DNA from: Trueperella pyogenes
GTDB lineage: Bacteria > Actinomycetota > Actinomycetes > Actinomycetales > Actinomycetaceae
DNA length: 64,000 nt
Assembly: GCF_900460345.1 (NCBI RefSeq)
Contig: NZ_UHHW01000002.1
Location: 868,001-932,000, forward strand
Reading direction: 5' to 3'
Part shown: positions 18,883 to 28,004 of the stretch, one piece after another
Layout of the letters: each line of letters begins with the position of its first letter
Numbering within the stretch: the stretch's first letter is position 1
Made by a program: the position numbers and the translations under genes
Notes under the pieces: model-generated
Database searches by the model: none
Seen by the model: only the letters and a program-made list of their open reading frames with translations
Told to the model about the DNA's origin: nothing

Positions 18883-19680
18883 ATGAACGCTGAAGAGTAC
18901 TGCCTTGGCGAGAAAAATCCGAACTATGGCCGGATCATGTCCTTCACTCGGCGCGGGTCACGCCTAGGGGATAAGTATGAAAAGGTCATGGAGGACTACG
19001 GCCCGCACTACGTCATCGACTACCCGTCGGGGCCCGCACAAACCACTCTTGATGCAGCTGCTTTTGTGGACCTGACGGCCGCCTTTGGCCGATCCGCCCC
19101 GCTCGTCGTCGAGATCGGCCCGGGTAGTGGGGAACAGACGATGTCTGCGGCTCTCGCCCGCCCCGAGTGGAACTTTCTTGCGATCGAAGCGTGGCCACCC
19201 GGCGTCGCGCGGTGCGTGAATGCCGCTGTGCGTGAGGGCGTGCGAAACGTACGCATCATGGAGGTCGACGCCGCGCAGGCACTTCCGATTCTCTTCCGGC
19301 GTGGCGACGTGGAAAATCCACGCGCTAGAGAAGTATGGACTTTCTTCCCGGATCCGTGGCGCAAGAAGCGTCACCACAAGCGGCGCATTGTCAACGACGA
19401 CTTCGCGGCGACTGTCGCCCTCGTCCTCGAGAACGGTGGCGTGTGGCGACTGGCGACGGACTGGGCTGATTACGCCTGGCAGATGCGCGACGTGGTGGCC
19501 AACTGCCCGTACTTTTCCAACCCGTTTTCGGAGAAGAATGTTGACGCCGCCGACCAGGGACAGTACCGCGGTGGCTTCGCCAACCGCTGGCCAGGGCGAG
19601 TCATGACGCGTTTCGAGGCGCGCGGTATCGAGGCCGGACGCAAGATTTATGACATCGAGGCGATCCGCGAGAGTGACTGA
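18883..19680 (+). CDS. trmB: tRNA (guanine-N7)-methyltransferase
   Basis: A 265-residue SAM-dependent Rossmann-fold enzyme that makes m7G46 in the variable loop of tRNAs. The SAM-binding loop is VVEIGPGSGEQ, followed by FLAIEAW and VWTFFPDPWRKKRHHKRRIV, a strongly conserved TrmB signature containing the catalytic Asp. The C-terminal WADYAWQMRDV helix fits as well. The ATG follows the lepA TAG with no spacer, so translation is probably coupled. The hemW start lies within its 3' end. Confidence 0.93.
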   Translation: MNAEEYCLGEKNPNYGRIMSFTRRGSRLGDKYEKVMEDYGPHYVIDYPSGPAQTTLDAAAFVDLTAAFGRSAPLVVEIGPGSGEQTMSAALARPEWNFLAIEAWPPGVARCVNAAVREGVRNVRIMEVDAAQALPILFRRGDVENPRAREVWTFFPDPWRKKRHHKRRIVNDDFAATVALVLENGGVWRLATDWADYAWQMRDVVANCPYFSNPFSEKNVDAADQGQYRGGFANRWPGRVMTRFEARGIEAGRKIYDIEAIRESD

Positions 19681-20833
19681 GCTGGAATTGGCGCCGGTGG
19701 AGGACTTCTCCGCCTACGTTCACGTGCCTTTTTGTTCAGTGCGTTGCGGTTATTGCGACTTCAACACCTATACCAATCTCGACTTTGGGGATGGGGCTAG
19801 TGCAGACCGATTCGCTGACACCCTGATCCGCGAGGTCGAGTTGGTGGCCGACACGGTCACCGCGACTCGACCTCTCCGAACGGTTTTCTTCGGCGGCGGT
19901 ACGCCGACTATGCTCGCCGCCCGCGATCTTGCGGCGATACTTGCCGCTCTGACAGACGCTTTCGGGTCTCCAACGGGGGAGGTCACCACAGAGGCCAACC
20001 CGGAAACGCTCACGGCACGCGTGCTCGAGGATCTCGCCCAGGCCGGCTTTACGCGGTTTTCTTTCGGCATGCAATCTGCCCGCGAGCACGTGTTAGAAGC
20101 CTTGGATCGCCAGCACACTCCAGGGCAGGTGCGTGAGGTCACCCGGTGGGCTCGTGAGCTCGGCGTCGACTATTCGCTGGATCTGATTTATGGGGCACCT
20201 GGGGAGTCGATGGAAGACTGGCGGGCTTCTCTGGATGCGGCGATTGAGCTGGAACCAGGGCATATCTCGGCATACGGCTTGACCATTGAGCAGGGTACGA
20301 AGATGGGGGCGCAGCTGCGCCGCGGCGAGATCGCAGAACCGGATCCGGATCTTCTCGCCGCGAAATACGAGCTTGCCGACGACGTGCTCGCGCGCGCGGG
20401 CTACATCTGGTACGAGGTGTCGAATTGGGCTAAGCCGGGAAAGGAATCCCAACACAACCGGGCCTACTGGACGAACTCAAACTGGTGGGGTTTCGGGCCG
20501 GGAGCGCACAGCCATATTGCCGGGCAAAGGATGTGGAATGTCAAGCACCCCGTCGCCTATGCGGGAAAACTCGCAGCGGGCACGTTGCCGATTGCCGGAT
20601 TGGAGACGCTGACGGCTGTTGAGCGCCGCGAGGAGGATATTATGCTGGGTATCCGCCTGCGCGAAGGCATTCCGGTTGGCAAAACCCCGACCGACGTCGT
20701 TGCCGGGCTGATCGCGGACGAGCTCATTGACGCTGCCGCAGCGCTCTCAGGGCGTATCAAGCTCACGCGCCGTGGCCGCCTGCTCGCCGACACCGTTATT
20801 CGAACTCTGTGGGAAGCTGAGGAGACCTCATGA
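19673..20833 (+). CDS. hemW: Radical SAM haem chaperone HemW
   Basis: A 386-residue radical SAM protein. Cys21, Cys25 and Cys28 (HVPFCSVRCGYCDFNTY) form the CxxxCxxC motif that binds the 4Fe-4S cluster; the following phenylalanine is usual in HemW. FGGGTPTML, EANPETL, SFGMQS and the C-terminal HemN_C-like domain are present. Early annotations called this family oxygen-independent coproporphyrinogen oxidase, but HemW is now thought to insert haem into proteins. The start is uncertain: GTG 19673 gives an 8-base overlap with trmB, while ATG 19649 would add eight residues. The next gene overlaps by 4 bases. Confidence 0.9.
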   Translation: MTELELAPVEDFSAYVHVPFCSVRCGYCDFNTYTNLDFGDGASADRFADTLIREVELVADTVTATRPLRTVFFGGGTPTMLAARDLAAILAALTDAFGSPTGEVTTEANPETLTARVLEDLAQAGFTRFSFGMQSAREHVLEALDRQHTPGQVREVTRWARELGVDYSLDLIYGAPGESMEDWRASLDAAIELEPGHISAYGLTIEQGTKMGAQLRRGEIAEPDPDLLAAKYELADDVLARAGYIWYEVSNWAKPGKESQHNRAYWTNSNWWGFGPGAHSHIAGQRMWNVKHPVAYAGKLAAGTLPIAGLETLTAVERREEDIMLGIRLREGIPVGKTPTDVVAGLIADELIDAAAALSGRIKLTRRGRLLADTVIRTLWEAEETS

Positions 20834-21453
20834 ACCGCGATTATATCGTCTACACGATTCTGGCCGTTCTCATCGCTGTGCCGTTGCTATATACGGCCGG
20901 TGCGCTGTTCTCGAAGAAGTCTCAAGGCAGTTGGGATGAGGCTTCGCGTCTGAAGGGGCGGATGCGCGCCGAGGGTTGGAAAGTCAAGGACACGGTAGAC
21001 AACCTGGCCCAGTTCCTCGTGAATGCACCGAACTTGCCGACCACCTGGCCGCTTACGGTCCGCGCCCACGGCATTGAGGCCGTCACGTCGGCGCGCAGTA
21101 CCCCGAGTTGGCGGGCGGTGACGTTCGTGGCACCCTCAGTGGGCACACACCTCCTTTTTACGATGGATATCCCGCAACGTTCGGATGGCGCCGAGGTCGA
21201 TCTGTCCGAGGCGCTCGTGTACGTCGAAGAAGAACTCATCTATGAGGGGCAGGCGGGCGTACCTGCCTATCTCAACGACGACGTGCGGCGCTTTTTGATC
21301 TCGTGGCCCGGCTTGCAGGCGGCCCACTTCATGGATGGCATGGTCACCTTCATGTTTGATGGGCAGCGGGCGGACCAGGTCGAAAGGCTCAAGACGATCG
21401 CTGAGCACGCGGCGGACATCATCTGCCTCTTGCCTGACGAGGCCTGGGAGTAG
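20830..21453 (+). CDS. Unknown membrane-anchored protein
   Basis: A 207-residue protein that I cannot assign to a family. One hydrophobic helix at residues 5-27 (YIVYTILAVLIAVPLLYTAGA) is followed by a soluble domain of mixed alpha/beta character with several acidic stretches (VDLSEALVYVEEE) and a C-terminal helix. The topology suggests a single-span protein with a cytoplasmic or external domain. The ATGA overlap with hemW puts it in the same operon. It converges on the DUF3097 gene, 13 bases away. Confidence 0.6.
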   Translation: MNRDYIVYTILAVLIAVPLLYTAGALFSKKSQGSWDEASRLKGRMRAEGWKVKDTVDNLAQFLVNAPNLPTTWPLTVRAHGIEAVTSARSTPSWRAVTFVAPSVGTHLLFTMDIPQRSDGAEVDLSEALVYVEEELIYEGQAGVPAYLNDDVRRFLISWPGLQAAHFMDGMVTFMFDGQRADQVERLKTIAEHAADIICLLPDEAWE

Positions 21454-21466
21454 ATAGCTGCTGGAG

Positions 21467-22306
21467 TTAGTCCACAGCCGTGACGAAATCTATGAGTTCT
21501 TCCATCCGGCCAAGGAATGCGGGCTCCAGATCGCGGTAATCGCGCACGGCGCCTAGGATCTTGGCCCAACCCAGGCCGATATCTTCGGGAGTCTCGTGGG
21601 GCCATCCCATCCGCGCAAGCGTGCCGACCTTGATGTCCTCCCCGCGCGGGACGACGGGCCAGGCCTTCAGGCCGACCACGTCCGGCTTGATCGCCTGCCA
21701 GATGTCAACATAGGGGTGTCCCAGCACGAGAACGCCCTCCATGTGTGAGATTTCAGCTGCAATTCGGGCCTCTTTGGAACCAGGCACAAGGTGGTCCAGC
21801 ATGATGCCCGCACGCCGGGCATCAGAGGGCTCGAAGGCTGAAAGGATTTGGCGAAGGTTATCCGCTCCAAAGAGCTCTTCGATCATGATGCCTGCAAAGG
21901 CGAGATCGGCTCCCCAGATCTTGGAGATGAGCTCGGCGTCGTGCTTGCCCTCCACCCAGATTCGTGAGGCTTTGGCCACACGCGCTTCGTGTTCAACATG
22001 GAACGAACCGGAGGCGGTGATCTTCTTGCGTGGGGCGATGTTGGCCGGCAACGCTGGAAGCAGATTAACAGGCTGTCCTTCAAGCCAAAAGCCGCGCCCC
22101 AGCGGGAACCGGCGTCGGCGCATGCGCCCGTCTTCGAGTTCCATTTGCCACTGGCCGGCCACCTTGCCGACTTTCATCACCTCGCCGACGAAGCCGGAGG
22201 AGGGGTCTTCGAGGACCATACCGACTTCGACTGTAACATCACGAAAGCGTGAGACTTGAGAAGTGGAAAGGACATCGTCGCCATATCGATCGCCGCAGTA
22301 TTTCAT
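21467..22306 (-). CDS. DUF3097 family protein
   Basis: A 279-residue protein of a family largely confined to Actinobacteria and of unknown function. The opening RYGDDVL, the EVGMVLEDPSSGFVGEVMKV segment and WVEGKHDAELISKIWG match that family as I know it; the last stretch looks like a Toprim-type WVEGKxDxxL motif that could bind metal. The C-terminus is rich in helices and has no membrane segment. It diverges from hrcA. A -10-like TAACCT lies 6 nt upstream of the ATG, suggesting a leaderless mRNA. Confidence 0.8.
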   Translation of the reverse strand: MKYCGDRYGDDVLSTSQVSRFRDVTVEVGMVLEDPSSGFVGEVMKVGKVAGQWQMELEDGRMRRRRFPLGRGFWLEGQPVNLLPALPANIAPRKKITASGSFHVEHEARVAKASRIWVEGKHDAELISKIWGADLAFAGIMIEELFGADNLRQILSAFEPSDARRAGIMLDHLVPGSKEARIAAEISHMEGVLVLGHPYVDIWQAIKPDVVGLKAWPVVPRGEDIKVGTLARMGWPHETPEDIGLGWAKILGAVRDYRDLEPAFLGRMEELIDFVTAVD

Positions 22307-22312
22307 AGGCTA

Positions 22313-22318
22313 AGGTTA
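22313..22318 (-). promoter_or_regulatory. -10 box of the DUF3097 gene, leaderless type
   Basis: TAACCT on the minus strand ends 6 nt before the ATG at 22306. No Shine-Dalgarno sequence is seen. Confidence 0.35.
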
Positions 22319-22333
22319 GCGTGGTCGGCGTGC

Positions 22334-22362
22334 TTGGGTATTTGGACAACACGGCGTAGAAT
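22334..22362 (+). promoter_or_regulatory. hrcA promoter
   Basis: TTGGGT (22334-22339) and TAGAAT (22357-22362) are separated by exactly 17 bp, a good vegetative sigma factor site. The CIRCE operator begins at the last base of the -10 box, so HrcA bound there should block transcription start. Confidence 0.7.
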
Positions 22363-22388
22363 TGGCACTCGGATTGTGAGAGTGCTAC
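22362..22388. promoter_or_regulatory. CIRCE operator
   Basis: TTGGCACTC, a 9-bp spacer and GAGTGCTAC match the CIRCE consensus TTAGCACTC-N9-GAGTGCTAA in 16 of 18 arm positions, with spacing exact. CIRCE is the binding site of the heat-shock repressor HrcA, so hrcA-dnaJ is autoregulated. Confidence 0.93.
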
Positions 22389-22401
22389 ACCGGGAGACGC
22401 G

Positions 22402-23418
22402 ATGGCTACGGATCGGCGTGCGAGGGTTTTGAATGCCATCGTGCAAGATTATGTAAAAACCTGTGAACCGGTGGGTTCGCGCGCCGTCGTTGAGCGCCAC
22501 CACCTGGGCGTTTCTCCTGCCACCGTGAGAAACGACATGGCCGCTTTGGAAGAGGCTGGTCTCATTCACCAGCCGCACACCTCGGCCGGTCGCGTACCGA
22601 CAGACGCCGGTTACCGCCAGTTCGTCGACCAAATCTCCTCGCTCAAGCCACTCTCGCGCGCTGAGCGCGCGGCAATCGAGCGGATGCTATACGAGGCAGT
22701 GGATTTGGATGAGGTCATTACGCGGGCCGTGCGCCTCCTTGCCTCGCTGACCGATCAGGTGGCAATGGTGCAATATCCCTCTCTGCAGCGCACAGCTTTG
22801 CGGCACATCGAGTTGGTTCCCGTGAGCGAGAACCGGGTGCTCGTAGTCATCATCACAAACGCTGGCCGTGTCGAACAACGCGTCGTCGTCTTCACAAGCC
22901 CACTTGCGGAAGATGAGCTGGCCACCGTGCGCAAAGTGCTCAACGATGAACTGGCGGATTTGCAGCTACCCGCCCTTCAGGCGGGACTAGCGCGGGCACA
23001 GGCCCGGCTGCCGGAGGGGCTGCGCCTCGCTACCCGCCGCATCGTGCAGGTGCTCGAAGATGCGCTGGGAAATGAAGCTGAGGAACGCGTGGTTGTGTCG
23101 GGCACCGCGAACCTCACCAAATACAACGTCGAGTTGAAGAACTCCGTCTTCCCGATCCTGGACGCCATCGAAGAGCAGGTGGTGCTGTTGCGCATCCTTG
23201 CCCACAAGGAAGATGGGCTACACGTGGAGATTGGCCGAGAGAACTCGAGTGATGCGCTGAGCGAAGCCTCTGTGGTGTCGACCAACTATGTGGGTGCTGA
23301 CCAGCAAACTGTGGCAAGACTTGGCATTATTGGACCGACACGCATGGATTACACCGCGAACATGTCCTCAGTTTACGCGGTGGCAAAATATCTATCGGAG
23401 ATTTTGGCAACGAACTAA
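22402..23418 (+). CDS. hrcA: Heat-inducible transcription repressor HrcA
   Basis: A 338-residue repressor of heat-shock genes. The N-terminal winged helix is clear (RARVLNAIVQDYVKTCEPVGSRAV, then VSPATVRNDMAALEEAGLI with HTSAGRVPTDAGYRQFVD), followed by the GAF-like dimerisation domain ending in IGPTRMDY. HrcA binds CIRCE and is kept active by GroEL in the established model. A CIRCE site overlaps its own promoter. dnaJ follows 9 bases after the stop; groEL is not in the window. Confidence 0.96.
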   Translation: MATDRRARVLNAIVQDYVKTCEPVGSRAVVERHHLGVSPATVRNDMAALEEAGLIHQPHTSAGRVPTDAGYRQFVDQISSLKPLSRAERAAIERMLYEAVDLDEVITRAVRLLASLTDQVAMVQYPSLQRTALRHIELVPVSENRVLVVIITNAGRVEQRVVVFTSPLAEDELATVRKVLNDELADLQLPALQAGLARAQARLPEGLRLATRRIVQVLEDALGNEAEERVVVSGTANLTKYNVELKNSVFPILDAIEEQVVLLRILAHKEDGLHVEIGRENSSDALSEASVVSTNYVGADQQTVARLGIIGPTRMDYTANMSSVYAVAKYLSEILATN

Positions 23419-23427
23419 AGGGAAAAT

Positions 23428-24540
23428 GTGGCAGATTATTACGAGATTCTTGGGGTGAGCCGGAACGCTACGGCGGCGGAAATTAAGAAGGCGTACCGCA
23501 AAAAGTCGCGTGAGCTTCATCCTGATAACCCTGACGGCGGTTCCACCGAAAAATATCAGGAGGTCAACAACGCCTACGAGGTCCTCTCCAATCCGGAAAA
23601 GAGGCAGATGTATGACCTCGGCGGCGAAGATGCGCTGCGCGGCGGAGGCAGTTACAACAGCGGATTTAACGGCTTCCAAGATATTTTTGACACCTTTTTC
23701 GGCGGTGGGAACGCTCGCCGTGGCCCGGCGTCGCGAACCAGGCGTGGCCAGGACACACTGTTGGGAGTCAACCTCACGCTGGAGGAGGTCATCTTTGGCG
23801 CCGAAAAGACCGTCAACCACGAGGCCATTATCGAGTGCCCGCGCTGCCACGGCCATTTGACCGAGCCGGGAACCGAGCCGGTCACGTGCACGAACTGCGA
23901 TGGCACGGGAACCACTCAGCGCCTGACACAGTCGATGTTCGGGCAGGTCATGTCCCAAACTGTGTGCGGCAGGTGCCAAGGATATGGCACGATCATCGTC
24001 ACCCCGTGTGCAGAGTGCTCGGGGGAGGGACGCGTGCGCGCCAATCAACCAGTCACGGTGAAGATTCCAGCCGGCGTCGACGAGGGGATGCGTATTCGCC
24101 TCCAAGGTAGGGGCGACGCCGGAGTAGCCGGCGGCCCTGCAGGTGACCTGTTCGTGCAGGTGAGTATCGATTCGGATCCCGTCTTCACACGCTCGGGCGA
24201 TGACCTGGTATGCACCCTGGAGGTGCCGATGACCTCGGCTGCACTCGGTGCAAAGCTCACCATTGACACCTTCGACGGCGAACAGAGCGTGCACATCGAG
24301 CCCGGCACACAGGCGGGCACGACTACAATCCTGCCAGGCTTGGGGGTTGGTCGACTCCATCGCGGCGGGCGCGGCGACCTCAAAGTACAGATTCAGGTGG
24401 TGACCCCCACTAAGCTGGACGCACGCCAGCGCGAGCTCCTGGAAGACTTTGCGGAGGCACGCGGGGAGGAGACCTGCTCGCTGGTGGACTCCACCACCTC
24501 GGTATTCGGGCGGTTCTGGGAGCTGTTCAGCGGACGATGA
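23428..24540 (+). CDS. dnaJ: Chaperone DnaJ, type I
   Basis: A 370-residue co-chaperone that stimulates DnaK ATPase. The J domain has HPD at 31-33, then a Gly/Phe-rich linker (GGSYNSGFNGFQDIFDTFFGGG), and a zinc region from about 137 with four Cys pairs: CPRCHGHL, CTNCDGTG, CGRCQGYG and CAECSGEG. The first repeat departs from the usual CxxCxGxG at its last two positions but keeps the cysteines. The GTG start comes soon after the hrcA stop with GGGAAAAT upstream. This is the hrcA-linked DnaJ, usually a second copy in actinobacteria besides the one beside dnaK. Confidence 0.95.
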   Translation: MADYYEILGVSRNATAAEIKKAYRKKSRELHPDNPDGGSTEKYQEVNNAYEVLSNPEKRQMYDLGGEDALRGGGSYNSGFNGFQDIFDTFFGGGNARRGPASRTRRGQDTLLGVNLTLEEVIFGAEKTVNHEAIIECPRCHGHLTEPGTEPVTCTNCDGTGTTQRLTQSMFGQVMSQTVCGRCQGYGTIIVTPCAECSGEGRVRANQPVTVKIPAGVDEGMRIRLQGRGDAGVAGGPAGDLFVQVSIDSDPVFTRSGDDLVCTLEVPMTSAALGAKLTIDTFDGEQSVHIEPGTQAGTTTILPGLGVGRLHRGGRGDLKVQIQVVTPTKLDARQRELLEDFAEARGEETCSLVDSTTSVFGRFWELFSGR

Positions 24541-25262
24541 CACGGCCTGTCTATATCGATCCTGACCTCAACGACGCCGCACGAGTCACCTTGCGCGGTA
24601 GCGAAGGCCACCATGCCGCTTCCGTGCGCCGGACTAGGCCGGGCGAACAGGTCGACGTCGTTAATGGCATGGGCCTGCGCGTAACCATCGACGTCGACAC
24701 GGTGACGAAGGGTGGGATTAGCGGCAATCGCGTCGCCTCGCTACAGGAGGAACCTGCCCGCCAGCGTTTGACCATTGTCCAGGCGCTTGCCAAACGCGGC
24801 CACGACGAACAAGCGTTGGAAACGTGCACCGAATATGGTGCCGATGCTTTCATCCCGTGGATGAGCGAACGCTCCATCGTGCGGTGGAACGATCCGGCAA
24901 AAGCGGACAAGGGCAGAACTAAGCTCGCCGATGCCGTGTGGGCAGCGGCCAAGCAGTCACGCCGCGCTTTCCTCCCACGCGTCCTCCCGGTTCACACCAC
25001 CACACAGCTGATACAGGCCATTAAGGACTTCGACGGCGTCACACTGGTCTGCCACGAAGATGCCAGCATCCCAATCACCGACCTGTTGCCCATCGAGGCG
25101 GATCTGATGATCGTCGTCGGGCCAGAAGGGGGAATCTCGGCAGCGGAAGTCGACGCATTCGAGCAAGCAGGCGCGCGGCTAGTGCTCCTCGGCGAACATG
25201 TGATGCGCTCGGCGACAGCTGGGGCCTGGGCGTGCGCCGTCGTCAGGGCATACAACCGGTAG
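24537..25262 (+). CDS. rsmE: 16S rRNA (uracil1498-N3)-methyltransferase
   Basis: A 241-residue SPOUT-class methyltransferase that makes m3U1498 in 16S rRNA. The N-terminal PUA-like part (HHAASVRRTRPGEQVDVVNGMG) is followed by the trefoil-knot domain with MIVVGPEGGISAAEV and VLLGEHVMRSATAG, where SAM binds. ATGA overlap with dnaJ indicates coupled translation. The order hrcA-dnaJ-rsmE is widely conserved in Gram-positive bacteria. Confidence 0.93.
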   Translation: MTRPVYIDPDLNDAARVTLRGSEGHHAASVRRTRPGEQVDVVNGMGLRVTIDVDTVTKGGISGNRVASLQEEPARQRLTIVQALAKRGHDEQALETCTEYGADAFIPWMSERSIVRWNDPAKADKGRTKLADAVWAAAKQSRRAFLPRVLPVHTTTQLIQAIKDFDGVTLVCHEDASIPITDLLPIEADLMIVVGPEGGISAAEVDAFEQAGARLVLLGEHVMRSATAGAWACAVVRAYNR

Positions 25263-25265
25263 AAT
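25260..25265 (+). promoter_or_regulatory. -10 box of phoH, leaderless type
   Basis: TAGAAT spans the rsmE stop codon and ends 7 nt before ATG 25273 of phoH. This supports an internal promoter with a leaderless transcript. Confidence 0.4.
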
Positions 25266-25272
25266 GAGGGCA

Positions 25273-26226
25273 ATGGACACCACACAAACCGTCACAGTTC
25301 CAGACCGCATCCCGATGATCAACATCCTCGGTCACAGGGACGAGGTACTGCGCGCATTGGAAAAGGGACTGGAGCCCGCTGTCATCCACGTCCGCGGTCA
25401 CGACATCCGCGTGTCGGGCCCGGAGGCCGACGTCGCGCTCGCCACCGAGCTGCTCAGCGAGCTGATCTCCGTTGCCGGCGCGGGTGAACACCTGACGGTC
25501 GATGCGCTCGAGCGCGCCCTGACTATCCTGCGTTCGGGACTGGCCAAGCCGACGGACCTGCTCAACACCGATATTCTCACCAACCGTGGCAAGACGATAC
25601 GGCCCAAGACGCTCGGCCAGAAGGCGTACGTCGACGCGATTGACGACAACACGATCGTTTTTGGCATCGGCCCAGCCGGCACTGGCAAGACCTACCTCGC
25701 GATGGCGAAAGCGGTAGTTGCCTTGCAGCAAAAACGTGTCTCGCGCATTATCCTCACCCGCCCAGTGGTGGAGGCTGGCGAATCGCTCGGCTACCTGCCC
25801 GGCTCCCTCAACGACAAAATCGATCCCTACATGCGCCCGCTTTACGATGCGCTATACGACATGATCGATTCGGACGCGATCCTCAAGCTGCTGGCCGCAG
25901 GCACAATCGAGGTGGCACCGCTGGCCTACATGCGTGGACGCACCCTCAACGACGCGTTCGTCATCCTCGATGAAGCGCAAAATACCACGCCTGAGCAGAT
26001 GAAAATGTTCCTCACTCGGCTCGGTTTTAATTCGAAGATGGTGGTCACGGGGGATCTCACTCAGGTTGACCTGCCAACCAAACAGACTTCGGGGCTGAGC
26101 CTCGTGAGAAGCATATTGCGAGACGTCGATAAGATCGCGTTTGTAGAATTAGGATCGGCTGACGTGGTGCGCCATCGACTCGTGGCCGACATCATTGACG
26201 CCTACGCACGCTACGACGCCGAGTGA
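25273..26226 (+). CDS. phoH: PhoH-family ATPase
   Basis: A 317-residue cytosolic P-loop protein. The Walker A motif GPAGTGKT is at residues 133-140, with [17 protein letters not shown] and the Walker B-like [21 protein letters not shown] downstream, all typical of PhoH (PhoL). The family resembles RNA helicase domains and in several bacteria is linked with YbeY in ribosome maturation or RNA quality control. The start is ATG 25273, supported by a -10 box 7 nt upstream; an ATG at 25264 would add three residues. ybeY follows 7 bases after the stop. Confidence 0.93.
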   Translation: MDTTQTVTVPDRIPMINILGHRDEVLRALEKGLEPAVIHVRGHDIRVSGPEADVALATELLSELISVAGAGEHLTVDALERALTILRSGLAKPTDLLNTDILTNRGKTIRPKTLGQKAYVDAIDDNTIVFGIGPAGTGKTYLAMAKAVVALQQKRVSRIILTRPVVEAGESLGYLPGSLNDKIDPYMRPLYDALYDMIDSDAILKLLAAGTIEVAPLAYMRGRTLNDAFVILDEAQNTTPEQMKMFLTRLGFNSKMVVTGDLTQVDLPTKQTSGLSLVRSILRDVDKIAFVELGSADVVRHRLVADIIDAYARYDAE

Positions 26227-26233
26227 GGAAGAC

Positions 26234-26746
26234 ATGATAGAAGTTAACGACGAATCGGGTTTCGCCCCAGCGGTTGGCGTCACTGAGGTCTCCGAGTTGG
26301 CGGCCTACGTCCTTGCCGAGATGCGCGTGCACCCGCAGGCAGACCTGTCGGTGCTGTTCGTGGACGAGGACACGATGGCTGTCCTCCACATGGAGTGGAT
26401 GGATCTGCCCGGACCTACCGATGTCATGTCATTTCCTATGGATGAGATCCGACCCGCCCCGCTGGGGGTTGATCCGAAGCCGGGCCTGTTGGGAGACATC
26501 GTCGTGTGCCCGAGCGTGGCGAAGAAGCAGGCGCTCAAATCCGGGCATGCGACCATGGAAGAGATCCTCCTTCTCGTCACCCACGGCATCTTGCACTTGC
26601 TCGGATACGATCACGCTGAGCCGGAAGAAAAGAAAGAGATGTTCGACCTGCAGCGCCGCCTCCTGTTAACCTTCCTGGCGCGTAAACCGCACGATTACGG
26701 TTCGGGCAACATTGACGATATCGCCCCCACGGTGGACGATGATTGA
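26234..26746 (+). CDS. ybeY: Endoribonuclease YbeY / rRNA maturation factor
   Basis: A 170-residue zinc protein. [11 protein letters not shown] at about 117-127 provides the three metal-binding histidines of the UPF0054 family, and the preceding [11 protein letters not shown] is a second signature. YbeY is a single-strand-specific endoribonuclease needed for 16S rRNA 3' processing and late ribosome quality control. GAGGAAGAC precedes the ATG; a longer in-frame start would overlap phoH. The following CorC-like gene starts inside its last codons. Confidence 0.95.
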   Translation: MIEVNDESGFAPAVGVTEVSELAAYVLAEMRVHPQADLSVLFVDEDTMAVLHMEWMDLPGPTDVMSFPMDEIRPAPLGVDPKPGLLGDIVVCPSVAKKQALKSGHATMEEILLLVTHGILHLLGYDHAEPEEKKEMFDLQRRLLLTFLARKPHDYGSGNIDDIAPTVDDD

Positions 26747-28004
26747 ATCTGAAGTTTCCCTGACCCTGGCGAGCGTTTTAGCAATTGTCGCCCTCCTCGG
26801 TACGGTTTTGTCCAATATCGCCCTGCAGTCTCTGCACACGATCACGCGCCCGCGGGTGCGCCAAGCACTTGAGGAAGGCAACGCCGGCGGGCATCTGCCG
26901 GATATCTACAAGCGCCGCCCGGCTACTTTTGCGGCGGTGTCGGCTATCCACAATATTTTCCTCATTTTGCTGGGGCTGGGTGTGTTTACGATCGTGGCCG
27001 ATTTTCTCCATGATGCCTGGCTTGTGTGGATCACCACCCTGGTCATTTCCGTGCTCGCTCACATGGCGATGAGCTTGGCCTTGCCGGCTGATCTCGGCGC
27101 GAAATATCCGGTTCAGGCACTGCGCGTCGGTGACGCTATCTTGTGGCCCCTCGCCAGGCTCGGCTCACTGTTCGTGACCAGGCGTGAGACAGATGACGAG
27201 GATGAGCGCGAGAATCGCTTTGAAGATGAGCTGCAGGTGATGGTCGAGCGCGTCTCGGAATCTGAGGTGCTTGAAGACGACGAGCGTTCGATGCTGCGTT
27301 CGGTTTTTGAGCTCTCACACACGATTGTGCGTGAAGTGATGGTGCCTCGCACCGATATGGTGACCATCGAGTCGAGCGAGGATCTGGACCGCGCACTGTC
27401 CTTGTTTACTCGCTCGGGTTATTCGCGCGTGCCCGTCATCGGCGAATCCTCCGATGACGTGCTCGGGGTACTCTACCTCAAGGACATCGTGCGCCGGATT
27501 CACCGCCGCTCTGATACGGACGGTCTGCTGGTGTCCGACGTGATGCGCGAGGCACACTTCGTGCCGGAATTTATGCGGGTCGATGACCTGTTAGCACACA
27601 TGCAGGCAGGCCAGAACCACATCGCTTTTGCAGTCGATGAGTGGGGAGGCATCGCCGGTCTGGTCACCATTGAGGATCTGCTCGAGGAGCTCGTGGGCGA
27701 GCTGGTTGACGAACACGATCGCGCCGTGCCCGAAATTGAAGAGATTGCGGACGGAGTGTATCGCGTGCCAGCCCGTATGCCCATTGACGAGGTCGCCCGT
27801 CTTTTCGATATTGATTTCGATGACGACGACGTCGAATCGATCGGCGGTCTGCTCACCAAGGGGTTGGGAAAGATCCCAATCTCTGGTTCCGTAACGCAGA
27901 TCGCTGGCTTAGAGTTGAAAGCGGACCGCTTTGAAGGACGCAGGAAGCGGCTTGTCAGCGTGATCGCGCGGCGAGCCGAGGAAGAAGTAAATGATGTCAA
28001 GTGA
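26739..28004 (+). CDS. Hemolysin/CorC-like CNNM-CBS membrane protein
   Basis: A 421-residue protein of the HlyC/CorC (UPF0053) type. A CNNM membrane domain with about four hydrophobic segments (residues 5-140) is followed by a CBS pair ([11 protein letters not shown]...[11 protein letters not shown] and [18 protein letters not shown]) and a C-terminal CorC/HlyC FAD-like domain ([19 protein letters not shown]). Members take part in Mg2+ or Co2+ export or homeostasis; true haemolytic activity is not implied. ATG 26739 overlaps the ybeY stop by 8 bases. The gene in turn overlaps era by 14 bases. Confidence 0.88.
   Translation: MIESEVSLTLASVLAIVALLGTVLSNIALQSLHTITRPRVRQALEEGNAGGHLPDIYKRRPATFAAVSAIHNIFLILLGLGVFTIVADFLHDAWLVWITTLVISVLAHMAMSLALPADLGAKYPVQALRVGDAILWPLARLGSLFVTRRETDDEDERENRFEDELQVMVERVSESEVLEDDERSMLRSVFELSHTIVREVMVPRTDMVTIESSEDLDRALSLFTRSGYSRVPVIGESSDDVLGVLYLKDIVRRIHRRSDTDGLLVSDVMREAHFVPEFMRVDDLLAHMQAGQNHIAFAVDEWGGIAGLVTIEDLLEELVGELVDEHDRAVPEIEEIADGVYRVPARMPIDEVARLFDIDFDDDDVESIGGLLTKGLGKIPISGSVTQIAGLELKADRFEGRRKRLVSVIARRAEEEVNDVK

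Noticed and set aside
23392..24543. 383-codon minus-strand frame opposite dnaJ
   Set aside because: It is fully covered by dnaJ, which has a complete set of family motifs.
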